NCBI GenBank assembly: GCA_965222215.1
Contig: OZ244931.1
Span: forward strand, 1,550,001-1,614,000
DNA from: JABJAG01 sp965222215
GTDB lineage: Bacteria; Pseudomonadota; Alphaproteobacteria; UBA6615
Length of the DNA stretch: 64,000 nucleotides
Direction: 5' to 3'
Part shown: positions 17,431 to 28,100 of the stretch, one piece after another
How positions within the stretch are numbered: the stretch's first letter is position 1
Layout: each line of letters begins with the position of its first letter
Program-made: the position numbers and the translations under genes
Notes under the pieces: model-generated
Told to the model about the DNA's origin: nothing
The model's input: the letters and a program-made list of their open reading frames with translations, nothing else
Database searches by the model: none

Positions 17431-18268
17431 GGGCCGTCGACTGAGGTGGGTTGCCACATGTGCTGTCATCGGGATTCTGCTTTCGGCGACTACCGTCAAT
17501 GCGGCGGATGACGGCCTTGCACGGCAGCCTGAGCGGGGCAGTTTCACCGCCGAACCTTATGCCGGGCTGGCGGTCGGGGTGGGCGGTGTGTTCGTCAAAC
17601 CGTTCAACGAGGTCCTGCTCCAGGCGGGAACGGTGGGAGGAATTGTTTTCTCGACCGCAATGTCGTTCGAGGTGGCTGAGCGGGACTTCCAGGATGTCTA
17701 CAGGCCCGGGCGCGAAGTCGGGATCCAGTTCAACTACGGCCTGTCCGACAAGGCCGAGGTGTTCGGCGGCGTCTCCTACATGCGCGCCGAGGCGCGCACG
17801 TTCGACGCGTTGCTCTTCACCTTCGGGGGAACCGTGGGCGGCATCCCGATTGCGGCGGGGTCGCGCTTCTTCGGCGAGTTCGAGGACTATCAGGAGGTTG
17901 CCGGCCATGCCGGCTACCGGCGCTTTTTCGACACCGGCGGGCGTTTGACGCCTTTTGTGGGCGGGCGCCTTTCGGTGCGCAAGGTGAGCGCGATCGACCT
18001 GCACTTGCGCCACGACCAGAGTCCCACGACCATCGAGAATATCCGTTTCTACAAGCCGTCCGTCGCGTTCGGTGTCGGCGCCGAGATCGGGTTCCGGTAC
18101 GACGTCTACGACAACGTGGCGCTGGGTGTGACCACCGGCATCAACTACCGGACGGAACTCGCCGAAGAGAAGAGCGATATCGTCGGCTTCCGCGAGTTCC
18201 AGAACGCGAACGAGCGCGGCGATATCGTCGATATCCCGGTTTCTGTCCGGATGGTCGTTCGTTTCTGA
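17420..18268 (+). CDS. Putative outer-membrane beta-barrel protein
   Basis: 282 residues with no family I can name. A basic start and hydrophobic stretch (VATCAVIGILLSATTVNA, residues about 10-28) form a signal peptide with likely cleavage after VNA. The mature part alternates Gly and aromatic residues in strand-like segments (YAGLAVGVGGVFV, GIQFNYGLSDKAEVFGGVSY, FVGGRLSVRKV, VALGVTTGINY) and ends in Phe, the outer-membrane insertion signature. The ATG lies 11 bases inside xdhB. The overlap suggests co-transcription with xdhAB, although a transport role in purine use is only a guess. Confidence 0.7.
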   Translation: MRIEGRRLRWVATCAVIGILLSATTVNAADDGLARQPERGSFTAEPYAGLAVGVGGVFVKPFNEVLLQAGTVGGIVFSTAMSFEVAERDFQDVYRPGREVGIQFNYGLSDKAEVFGGVSYMRAEARTFDALLFTFGGTVGGIPIAAGSRFFGEFEDYQEVAGHAGYRRFFDTGGRLTPFVGGRLSVRKVSAIDLHLRHDQSPTTIENIRFYKPSVAFGVGAEIGFRYDVYDNVALGVTTGINYRTELAEEKSDIVGFREFQNANERGDIVDIPVSVRMVVRF

Positions 18269-18345
18269 CTTTAACCTTCGCAGGTGCAGCAAAGTTTCTC
18301 GCCATGGCGCGCCGTTTCGTGGTAACGCCTGTGCGAACACGCATG

Positions 18346-18369
18346 GCCGCCCCGGGGCGGCGCTTTTTT
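18346..18369 (+). terminator. Rho-independent terminator upstream of typA
   Basis: A 16-base perfect palindrome (GCCGCCCCGGGGCGGC, 18346-18361) is followed after two bases by six T (18364-18369). It closes the xdhAB/barrel transcript. It ends 10 bases before the preferred typA start. Confidence 0.7.
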
Positions 18370-18378
18370 GACCGGTAT

Positions 18379-20208
18379 ATGACTGACAGCACAGAGAAAA
18401 TCCGCAACATCGCCATCGTGGCGCACGTCGATCACGGCAAGACGACGCTGGTCGACCAGTTGCTCCGCCAGTCCGGCACGCTTTCTTCGCGCGGCGCGGA
18501 TGCCTCGCGTGAGCGGGTCATGGATTCCAACGACCTGGAGCGCGAGCGCGGTATCACGATCCTGTCGAAGAACACCGCGCTTGAGTGGCAGGGCTGGCGG
18601 ATCAATATCGTGGATACGCCCGGCCATGCCGACTTTGGCGGCGAAGTCGAGCGAGTGCTGTCGATGGTGGATTCGGTCCTGCTGCTGGTCGACGCGGTCG
18701 AGGGGCCGATGCCCCAGACCTCGTTCGTGACCCGCAAGGCGCTGGAAGCAGGGCTGAAGCCCGTCGTCGTCGTCAACAAGGTTGACCGGGTCGGCGCGCG
18801 GCCGGACTGGGTCGTCGACCAGACGTTCGACCTGTTCGACCGGCTGGAGGCGAACGAGGAACAACTCGATTTCACCACGGTGTTCGCATCGGCGATCGAG
18901 GGTTGGGCGTCTGAATCATCGGACAGCCGCTCGGAGAATATGGATATCCTGTTCCAGACAATCGTGGACCAGGTCTCGCCGCCGGACGTGGACCGCGACG
19001 GCGCGTTTCAGATGCAGGTCTCGGCGCTGGACTACTCCTCCTATGTCGGCGTGATCGGCATCGGCCGGATCACGCGCGGGCGTGTGCGCCGCAATGACAC
19101 GGTGGCGGTCGCGGGCGCCGACGGTTCGCGCCGTCAGGGCAAGATCGCCCAAATCCTTGGGTTCGAAGGATTGGAACGCGTGGAACGCGACGAGGCCGCG
19201 GCGGGCGACATCATCGCCTTTGCGGGTCTTGAGCAGGTCCATATATCCGACACGCTGTGCGACCCGGAAAACGTGGAACCGCTGCCGCCGCTCTCCGTGG
19301 ACCAGCCGACGATTTCCATGACCTTCCAGGTTAATGATTCACCTTTCGCGGGGCGCGAGGGCAAGTACGTCACCAGCCGTAACCTGCGTGATCGCCTGCA
19401 GGAAGAGCTGCTGCACAATGTGGCGCTGCGCGTCGAAGAGACGGATTCGGCGGACCGATTCAAGGTGTCGGGCCGCGGCGAACTGCACCTGTCGATCCTG
19501 ATCGAGAATATGCGGCGCGAGGGATACGAGCTCGCGATCTCCCGCCCGGAGGTCATCACGCGGGAGGTCGACGGCAAGGTGCACGAACCGTGGGAGACCC
19601 TGACCGTCGACGTCGAGGAAGCGCACCAGGGTTCGGTGATGGAGCTGCTCGGCACGCGCAAGGCCGAACTGAAGGGCATGCAGCCGGACGGACAGGGGCG
19701 TGTCCGGCTCGACTACCTGGTGCCGACGCGCGGGCTGATCGGGATCCGGTCGGTCTTCCTGACCCAGACATCCGGCAGCGGGCTCATGTATCACGCGTTC
19801 GATCACTACGGCCCGAGGGTCGCCGGCGAACTGGCGCAGCGCCAGCGCGGCGTGCTCGTCTCCGTGGAGACCGGGCCGGCGAAAGCCTACGCCCTGTTCA
19901 ACCTTCAGGAGCGCGGGGAGCTGATGGTCGAACACGGGACCGAGGTATACGAAGGCATGGTGATCGGCATTCACAGCCGCTCGAACGACCTTACGGTTAA
20001 CCCGCTAAAGGCAAAGCAGCTCACCAACTTCCGGGCGTCGGGTTCGGACGAAAACCTGCTGCTGACACCGCCGGTTCGGGTGACGCTGGAATATGCGCTG
20101 GAGTTCATCGACGACGATGAACTGGTCGAGGTGACACCGCAATCGATCCGCATCCGCAAGCGGTGGCTCAAGGAACATGAGCGCAAGAAGGCCAGCCGCG
20201 CGGCCTGA
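18379..20208 (+). CDS. typA: Ribosome-associated GTPase TypA/BipA
   Basis: 609 residues, the standard TypA length. It is a translation-factor GTPase involved in ribosome assembly and stress adaptation. G-motifs are AHVDHGKTTL (G1), ERERGITI (G2), DTPGHADFGGEVER (G3) and NKVD (G4). EF-Tu domain II, an EF-G-like C-terminal region and RGLIGIRSVFLTQTSG follow. I chose ATG 18379 because the protein then begins MTDSTEKIRNIAI, as the family does, and because a longer start at 18304 would include a terminator hairpin. No good Shine-Dalgarno is visible. Confidence 0.95.
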   Translation: MTDSTEKIRNIAIVAHVDHGKTTLVDQLLRQSGTLSSRGADASRERVMDSNDLERERGITILSKNTALEWQGWRINIVDTPGHADFGGEVERVLSMVDSVLLLVDAVEGPMPQTSFVTRKALEAGLKPVVVVNKVDRVGARPDWVVDQTFDLFDRLEANEEQLDFTTVFASAIEGWASESSDSRSENMDILFQTIVDQVSPPDVDRDGAFQMQVSALDYSSYVGVIGIGRITRGRVRRNDTVAVAGADGSRRQGKIAQILGFEGLERVERDEAAAGDIIAFAGLEQVHISDTLCDPENVEPLPPLSVDQPTISMTFQVNDSPFAGREGKYVTSRNLRDRLQEELLHNVALRVEETDSADRFKVSGRGELHLSILIENMRREGYELAISRPEVITREVDGKVHEPWETLTVDVEEAHQGSVMELLGTRKAELKGMQPDGQGRVRLDYLVPTRGLIGIRSVFLTQTSGSGLMYHAFDHYGPRVAGELAQRQRGVLVSVETGPAKAYALFNLQERGELMVEHGTEVYEGMVIGIHSRSNDLTVNPLKAKQLTNFRASGSDENLLLTPPVRVTLEYALEFIDDDELVEVTPQSIRIRKRWLKEHERKKASRAA

Positions 20209-20510
20209 GTTCGTATTCTCGCGACGATTCGGTGTGATGCGCCGGTTTCGCCACATTTCCGTGTATGCTCAGGCTGTCGTCCTTCGCTGTCGACACCGAA
20301 GAACTGTTTGCCTTCAAATAGTTGTTTGGCGCGGGCGGGAGCGTTCGATCCCGCACTTCGGATAACCGGGCAGGCAGTTAGATTTTTGGTAAAATATTGC
20401 CTATATTCAATGGATTAGAATCATCGGGCTGGAAGCATTGATCGGCCGGTGACCGGCGGCCCGGGATTTCATCTGTTTCGTGGGCGTTCAGACAAGGGTT
20501 CCAGGGTCGA
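20209..20510. other. Intergenic stretch before the RTX genes
   Basis: 302 bases without a convincing gene. The last 120 bases are clearly more AT-rich than the surroundings (around 20380-20425) and could hold the promoter of the RTX protease, but no strong -35/-10 pair stands out. No terminator hairpin was found after typA. Confidence 0.4.
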
Positions 20511-22157
20511 ATGGCGTCGGAAACGACCACCAGTTTTACCGGAAACATCTACCTCGACGGGATTCTGTGGGGAAGTGGCGGCGGTTCGTCGACAACCCAC
20601 GCATCGAAGTGGAATTCCACCAGCCTCACCTATTCGTATTCAGGTTCCTGGAATTCCTACGAACGCGCGGCGATCGAGAACGCGCTGGAACTGATCCAGT
20701 CGGCGTCGGGGCTCACTTTTTCGCTCGGGTCGGGTGCGACGGACCTAACCTTCAACCGCTACACATCGAATGACGGATATCTCGGTTTCGGATTTCCGCC
20801 GGACCCGGCTTACGGAACGGGCAATACGGGCAATGTCTGGCTGAACACCAACTACACTCAATACTGGAATCAGGCCAACCTGGAAGTTGGCGGCGTCATG
20901 TACCAGACGGTCGTGCACGAGGCGCTGCACGCGCTCGGCCTTGGCCATCCACACGACAATGCATATCTCTATCCAGGCGTATCTTCGAGTTCGGATACCG
21001 GCGATCACGGTCTGAATTCGAGCATCTATACGATCATGACCTACAACGATGTGGGTCAATCGCTCGCCGACGGCACGCCTATCAGTCCGAATAGTCTCGC
21101 CTCCTACGGCTTCCAGACCCTCGGTGCTTTCGATATCGCAGCGTTGCAGCACCTGTATGGCACGTCGAGCCACAACACCGGTAACGACACCTACACGATG
21201 CCGACGTCGAACGGGACCGGCACCTACTACGAGACGATCTGGGACACCGGCGGCACGGACACGATCGAATACAGCGGGTCGGCCTCGGTCAATATCGACC
21301 TTCGCGCGGCCACGCTGGACGGTGCCGACGGGGCCCTTGCCGGAGGTGCCGTATCGAAGGCGACCGGCGTGTACGGCGGGTTTACGATTGCCAACGGCGT
21401 TGTGATCGAGAACGCGACCGGTGGAGCCGGCGATGACACGATCAGGGGGAACTCCGCGGACAACCTGCTGAACGGCGGTGCGGGGAACGACATGTTCCAC
21501 GGTAGCGACGGCGTGGACGTGTTCGTCGGCGGAGAGGGTTTCGATACCGTCACTTACGCCGATGGAGCGGCCGGTGTCGTGGTCGGGCGCGCCGGAACAG
21601 GCGATAGCTTCGTTGGAGTGGAATCCATCGTCGGTTCGTCCCATGACGATACCTTTTTCGCGAACACCGGGGGCTATCGCATCGAAGGGGGTGATGGTTT
21701 CGACACCCTCAGTTTCGCCGACCTGGACACGTCGATATCCGTGAACCTCACGTCGGGGGGAACATCCGACGGTTCGAACTTCGGTTCCGCGGCGGGCATC
21801 GAACGCGTTGTCGGGTCAAATCACGACGACTTTCTCAGGGGAAGCAACGCCGAAGATACGCTGGAAGGAGACGTCGGGGACGATCAACTCGAAGGCGAGG
21901 GCGGCGGCGACAGGATTTTCGGCGGTGCGGGCGACGATCGGCTGAGCGGCGGCATCGGCGCGGATTTCCTGAACGGCGGCGCGGGTACGGACACCGTCGA
22001 CTACTCCTATCTGCAGGAATCTGTCGTGGTCGATCTCGAGGCCGGCGTGGGAGCCGAACGGCTTGCCTATACGCCGGGCAATGAATTCGCGATCGGTACG
22101 TGGACCGGCGGTGTTCAACGCGGGCCGCTCGATGCGACCCGTCTCGCCGATGGCTAG
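20511..22157 (+). CDS. RTX metzincin protease, N-terminal part (frame stopped by TAG)
   Basis: 548 residues of a serralysin-like secreted protease. The zinc motif HEALHALGLGH is at residues about 136-146, and the Met-turn IMTYND follows. There is no N-terminal signal peptide, consistent with type I secretion. After residue 290 come RTX-like nonapeptides (GGAGNDMFHG, GGAGDDRLSGG). The frame ends at TAG 22155-22157. The same reading frame continues without another stop to 24971, and the motif broken by the stop (LADG-stop-VLVSW) resumes directly. As it stands, the product lacks the second half and the secretion signal. This looks like the 5' part of a 1486-residue protein, either a pseudogene or a read-through gene. 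Confidence 0.85.
   Translation: MASETTTSFTGNIYLDGILWGSGGGSSTTHASKWNSTSLTYSYSGSWNSYERAAIENALELIQSASGLTFSLGSGATDLTFNRYTSNDGYLGFGFPPDPAYGTGNTGNVWLNTNYTQYWNQANLEVGGVMYQTVVHEALHALGLGHPHDNAYLYPGVSSSSDTGDHGLNSSIYTIMTYNDVGQSLADGTPISPNSLASYGFQTLGAFDIAALQHLYGTSSHNTGNDTYTMPTSNGTGTYYETIWDTGGTDTIEYSGSASVNIDLRAATLDGADGALAGGAVSKATGVYGGFTIANGVVIENATGGAGDDTIRGNSADNLLNGGAGNDMFHGSDGVDVFVGGEGFDTVTYADGAAGVVVGRAGTGDSFVGVESIVGSSHDDTFFANTGGYRIEGGDGFDTLSFADLDTSISVNLTSGGTSDGSNFGSAAGIERVVGSNHDDFLRGSNAEDTLEGDVGDDQLEGEGGGDRIFGGAGDDRLSGGIGADFLNGGAGTDTVDYSYLQESVVVDLEAGVGAERLAYTPGNEFAIGTWTGGVQRGPLDATRLADG
22155..22157 (+). other. In-frame amber stop splitting one RTX reading frame
   Basis: TAG stands in phase between two halves of a continuous frame (20511-24971). 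Codons just before read LADG and just after read VLVSWQGDFGLDGYGFGIDA. This matches the downstream repeats of type LSDGGAVVVW, with the stop replacing the residue after DG. Confidence 0.85.
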
Positions 22158-24971
22158 GTACTTGTCTCCTGGCAGGGGGACTTTGGGCTCGACGGCTATG
22201 GTTTCGGGATCGATGCGCGCTTTGTCGCCGCCGACGGAACCATGCCCCGCAACGCCTTCGCACTCAGTGGAGGAAGTACGGGGCAGGAACATCAGGGACA
22301 AGTGTTCGGCCTTTCGGATGGCGGTTTCCTCGGCTTCTGGAGTTCGGGGGCCGTTGACGGGAACAGCAACGGTATCGCCGCGAGAAAGTACAATTCGCAA
22401 GGCCAGCCCGTTTCCCAGGAGGTCCTGGTCAATACGCATACCGGCGGGTCGCAGCACGGTCTGCGTGTCACCGAACTGGCGAATGGAAACATTCTGACTG
22501 TCTGGGAGTCGGATCTTCAGGACGGTTCGGGATTCGGCGTATTCGGACAGATTTTCGATACGGACCTCAACAAGGTCGGTTCCGAGTTCGCGGTCAACCA
22601 GACGACGTTCGGCCGCCAGTGGCATATCGAGACCGCATCGCTGTCCGACGGCGGAGCGGTGGTGGTTTGGGAGACGCAGAACCGGGATGCAGACGGCAGC
22701 GATGGAATTCGTGCGCGCACGTTCGACCAGGATGGCAATCCGACAAGCGGCGATTTCACGATCAATGCAACGGTTGCCGGCGATCAGGAATTTCCGGTCG
22801 TCGCCGGGCTGAAGGATGGCGGGTTTGTCGTCGCCTACGAAGAAGGCGGCGCGATCATCGCAAGGTTGTTCGGTCCGTCGAGCGGCCAGTTCGAAATCGC
22901 GCCCGCGACCTCGACCCACACGATCATTGGCATGACGGCGCTCGACGGCGGCGGGTTTGCGCTTGCATGGGCGAATACCTCGACGGGTGTCGTGTCCGTG
23001 CAGGCCTTCGATGCGTTGGGCTCGGCGCTTGGTGCAGCGGTCCAGGTTGGTACCAGCGGCGGGCACTCGCCCAACTATCTCGGCTCTCTCCTCGAGCTTC
23101 CCGACGGCAACCTGTTTGTCACCTGGCTTTCCGGTGACAGTGGCGGCAGCGTTTACGGGCGCATTGTGGGTGCGGACGCGGTCGGGTCTTCGGTCCGCTC
23201 CGCATTCGTGATCGATACGCTTTCCGAAATCGAGAATGTTCGCGGCGGCCTGGGCGACGACATTCTCGTCGGCGACGGCGGCGCGAATCTCTTGGATGGC
23301 GGCGCTGGTGACGACACGCTGACGGGGGGCGCCGGGAACGACATCTTTATCGTACAGAATGCCGGAGACTCCGTAGTGGAGGAAGCCGGCGGCGGTTACG
23401 ACATCGTTCGTTCATCTCTTGCCACATACACACTTGCCGATCACGTCGAGCAAGGCGAAATCGCCGGGAATACGCTGGGCGCCGGCCTGGTCGGTAACGG
23501 TGGGGACAACAGGCTCGTCGGGGGTGACGGCGCGGACAACCTGAGCGGCGAAGGCGGTAACGATGAACTGGTCGGCGGGACCGGCAACGATACCCTGGCG
23601 GGTGGCGCGGGCAATGACATCCTGGACGGCGGCGCGGGCAACGACACACTGACGGGGGGCGCCGGGAACGATATTTTTATCGTCGATAGCCTGGACGATA
23701 TCGTCGTCGAGGCGGCCGACGGCGGCTTCGACATCGTCCGCACGTCGCTTGTGGACTTCACCCTGGCGGACAATGTCGAGCAAATCGAGATTATCGGCGG
23801 CGCCGGCATTGGAAGAACGCTCAGTGGCAACACCGGCAACAACAAGCTGATGGGCGGAGTCGGCGCCGACACGATGAACGGCGGTGACGGTGACGATGAA
23901 ATCGAAGGCGGAGACGGCTATGACTGGATACTCGCCGGTTCCGGCAACGATATCGTTCGAGGCGGAAACCACACCGACAACATGTGGGGCGGTGAAGGCG
24001 ACGACGATCTCTACGGCGACGACGGCGACGACGGGCTTTCGGGCAACGCGGGTAACGACAATCTGTGGGGTGGCGATGGCGGAGATTTCCTGTTCGGCCA
24101 AGAAGGCAACGACTTCCTGAGCGGCGGTGCGGGGCGCGACCACCTGCACGGCTGGACCGGCCGCGACGTTATTCTCGGCGGTGACGGGATCGATGTCCTG
24201 CACGGGGATCAGAACGACGACCACCTTGAAGGCGGTGCCGGAACCGACTTCATGTACGGCGGCACGGAAGCGGACAGCTTGTTCGGCCAGGGTGGCGCGG
24301 ACCAGATGTTCGGCGGAAGCGGCAACGACTCGCTTTACGGCTGGACGGGCGAAGACACGCTGTTCGGCGAGGACGGGGACGACGTTCTCTATGGCGATCA
24401 GAACAACGACGGCTTGTCGGGCGGCGCCGGTGACGATCGCTTGTACGGAGGTACCGAGGACGATCAGTTGTTCGGACAATCGGGTAACGACCATCTCGAC
24501 GGTGGAACGGGACATGACAGGCTCTACGGCTGGACGGGCAACGACACCCTGATCGGCGACGATGGGAACGATCTGCTGTTCGGAGACCAGAACGACGACA
24601 GCCTGTCGGGTGGCCGGGGTGCAGACGAGTTGTTCGGGGGCTCGGAGCACGACACACTGGAAGGTGGGACGGGAGATGACGTGCTGGACGGTGGCACCGG
24701 GCAGGACATCCTGACAGGTGATGCGGGGGACGACCTGTTCGTGTTCTCGGACGGGCAGGGCCGTGACCGCATTGAGGACTTCCAGGCGGGCGCGGGGAGC
24801 GATGATCAGCTCGACCTGCGCAACGTGACGTCGATCAACGACATGGCTGAACTGCTGGCGGCGTCGACCCAGGACGGGAGTGACACGGTGATCAACCTGG
24901 GCGGCGGCAATGAGGTCACGCTCGTCGGCGTCAACCGCACCGATCTCCACGTAGACGACTTTGTCTTCTAA
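22158..24971 (+). pseudogene. RTX protein, C-terminal part with repeat array and secretion signal
   Basis: Continues the frame of the upstream protease after the TAG. The first in-frame ATG is 22242, giving 909 residues if separately started; no ribosome site is evident there. Residues up to about 23210 form six or so propeller-like repeats of the form L-x-D-G-G-x-x-V-x-W. From about 23230 to 24730 come RTX nonapeptides that bind calcium, including the 63-residue super-repeat at 24144-24710. The end carries FVFSDGQGRDRIEDF, then LDLRNVTSINDM and the tail DDFVF, a type I secretion signal. The C-terminus resembles that of the lipase gene downstream. Without the N-part it has no enzymatic domain. 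Confidence 0.75.
24144..24710 (+). repeat. Three copies of a 63-residue RTX super-repeat
   Basis: Each 189-base unit encodes seven nonapeptides in fixed order, recognised by their loops: GWTG, GxDG, GDQN, GGxG, GGTE or GGSE, GQxG (GGTG in the last unit), GGxG. The GWTG codons begin at 24150, 24339 and 24528, exactly 189 bases apart. The same ordered unit recurs in the neighbouring lipase. Confidence 0.85.
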
Positions 24972-25146
24972 ACTCTGATAACCGAGCGTATCCGGAAAGA
25001 TTGAAAAGTGTGTTGCTGGTTAGTCTTGAAGCCGTAAGTTGCTTCCTTTTATACTTCCATTTTTTACCTGAGAAAGCGGGTTTTTAAGCGCTCTTCCCGA
25101 GGGGGTAACGATACCTGTTTTTCCAGATAAGGATGCGTTCGAGCAG

Positions 25147-28100
25147 ATGGCGGCCTTGTCGGTCGCCGCCTATGGGAAAGACAATCGGTCAGCCCAAGGC
25201 TCTATAAACTATCAAAACACTTCGCACGATAACGTCCTTAGTGGTTGGAGTGCGATAACGTTCGACATTCCTCAATCCGGAACATACTGGGATGATCGGA
25301 ATTTCTACAATGTATCCAACGCCGAACTCATGGTGGCGGTCAATGGCAATACACTCGCCGTTGCGTTTCGGGGTTCGCAGGCAGAAGATTTTGATGAAAA
25401 CACGGAAACATGGGGTGAGCCTTTAAGAGACGACTGGTATTCTGCGCGTTTTGGGTTAACAGCCTACGTCGAGAATTTTGAGCCCTTCCTGCAGGGATTG
25501 AACGCATATCTGCAAGAAAATCAGAACATCGACACCTTATGGCTGACCGGGCACAGCCTCGGGGGAGCCACAGCCGAAACTTACGCTGCGTCATTTGCAA
25601 ATGACGCAGCTTTTTTCAATATCAGATCGCCTCTCACGGTAACTTTCGGTTCACCTGGCACGAACCTCATTACCAATAGTTCGATTACAAATCTGTATCA
25701 CATCGACCATACGGGCGATCCTGTTTCAAATAATATCTTGATAAATCATAGTTTTGAAGGGATGCAAATTGAAATCGATCTACCAAATACGAATGGCGGA
25801 CTTGTAAATGTATGGCCGCCAGATGTTGTCGCCGAGCACTTAAGCCAACTATATTCTGACAATATATCGGAGATAGTTGGTTCAGTTCTTTATGAAAACA
25901 CCAGCTCTTCAACGGTTTTGAGAGTTGCGGAGCAAGCCTCTGACGATACCGTTGCAGGTCTCAACACCCAGGAAGACGAACTAATACTTGGTCTTTCAGG
26001 AGACGACACTTTCTGGGAGGGTCGCCGAGGCGTCGGGTCTGTTGATTACATTGATGGCGGGGACGGCACTGACGTATTGGATTTTTCAACGAGATGGAAT
26101 TCTCTGCCGCAAGACGAGGCCCTGTTTTTCCATTTCGGCGCGACGCAGAGCGAATCGCTCGCCGGAATTCTGTCCGGTAGTACCTCCACGATTTTCACAT
26201 CTATCGAGAAGGTCGTCGGATCTACTTATAGCGATGTCTACTACGTTGATCTTGACATATATGACCCGGATCGTCTGCCGAACCTGGTCATCAGCGATCC
26301 GGCAGGGACGGACGACTGGTTTGGGTTCGTCGGCGCGGAATTCTTCAACAACGATTACATGTTCGAGCAGTCAGGGACCGACCTGACAGTAACCCTGTTT
26401 GAATCCGACGGTTCTACGGTTGCCGGGCGCCTGACAGTCGAAAACCATTTTGGAACCGGCTCGATCGAAAACGCCGTTATCTGGGACGACGCATTCAACG
26501 AGCTCGCCGTATTCGGTTTTGCCGAACTTGTCGACAACAGTTCGACAGGGAACGTAATTCGTGCGGGGTCGATCGCGGATGAATGTCTCGCAAACGGAAG
26601 TGGTACGGATGTGAATTTCGGGGGTGGCGGCAACGACAAGCTCGAAGGTGGACATGGAGGCGGCGATGACCGCCTCGATGGAGGAGACGGAAATGACACC
26701 GTAACCTTCACAAGTACGTCGCTTGGTGTGACCGTGAACCTGTCTACGGGAACCGCGACGGGGGCTGAAACAGGGACAGACGTACTTCGTAGAATCGAGA
26801 ACGTCGTCGGCGGATCTGGTGATGACACGATCACGGGGGATGCGAACGCGAATGTTCTGGACGGCGGCTCGGGCAATGATACGCTGACGGGCGGTGGTGG
26901 GAACGATGTTTTTATCGTGGACAGCCTGGGTGACACGGTTGTCGAGGCGGCGGATGGCGGTTTCGATATCATCCGCACGTCGCTGACGAACCTGACGCTG
27001 GCGGACAATGTGGAGCGGATCGAGATCCTCGGTACGTGGGGTGGTTCGCGTACGCTGAACGGCAATGCGGGCAACAACTGGATTGTGGGCGGCACCGGCT
27101 CGGACACGATGGACGGGGGCGACGGGGACGACGAGCTGGAGGGCGGCGACGGCCACGACTGGATTTTGGCGGGCGTGGGCAACGACATCGTTCGTGGCGG
27201 CAACCACACGGACAACATGTGGGGCGGCGCGGGCGATGACGACCTGTACGGCGACGACGGGTTGTCAGGCAACGCGGGCAACGACCGGTTGTGGGGCGGC
27301 AACGGCAGCGACCTGCTGTTCGGTCAGGAGGGCGCGGACTTCCTGGACGGCGGGTCGGGCGTGGACCATCTGCACGGCTGGACGGGCAACGACGTGCTGC
27401 TGGGCGGCGCGGGCCGTGACGTGATGCACGGGGACCAGAACAACGATCACCTGGAAGGCGGTTCGGGCGACGCCTTCATGTACGGGGGCACGGAGCATGA
27501 CCACCTGTTCGGCCAGGACGGCGCGGACCAGATGTTCGGGGGCAGCGGGAACGACACGCTGCACGGCTGGACGGGGAACGACACGCTGTTCGGGGAGCAC
27601 GGGGACGACGTGCTGTACGGGGACCAGAACAACGACGGCCTGTCGGGCGGCGCGGGGAACGACCGGTTGTACGGCGGCTCGGAAGACGACCAACTGTTCG
27701 GACAATCCGGCAACGACCGTCTGGACGGCGGGACGGGCCACGACAACCTGTATGGCTGGACGGGCGAAGACACGCTGCTGGGGGGCGACGGTCACGACAC
27801 GCTGCGCGGTGACCAGAACAACGATCTTCTGTTCGGGGGCAACGGCAACGACACGCTCTACGGCGGGTCGGAGCACGACCAGCTTTATGGTGAGGCCGGC
27901 GACGACGTGATGCACGGCGAGGGCGGGTTCGACGGCCTGTCGGGCGGCGCGGGGAACGACCAGCTGTTCGGCGGTTCGGGCGGCGATCAGCTGTTCGGGC
28001 AGACGGGGGACGATGCGCTGGACGGCGGCGCGGGTCACGACAGGCTGCATGGCTGGACGGGGAACGACACGCTGATCGGCGATGACGGGAACGACACGCT

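Noticed and set aside
15028..17547. 839-codon reverse-strand open frame opposite xdhB
   Set aside because: It is an antisense shadow of a GC-rich gene with strong codon bias; xdhB on the other strand has full family motifs and this frame shows none.
20449..20773. Small overlapping forward frames before the RTX protease
   Set aside because: They overlap the true protease start in other frames and lack any ribosome site or motif.
23412..24950. 512-codon reverse frame in the RTX array
   Set aside because: The repeat-like pattern mirrors the nonapeptide repeats on the forward strand; no start or domain supports it.
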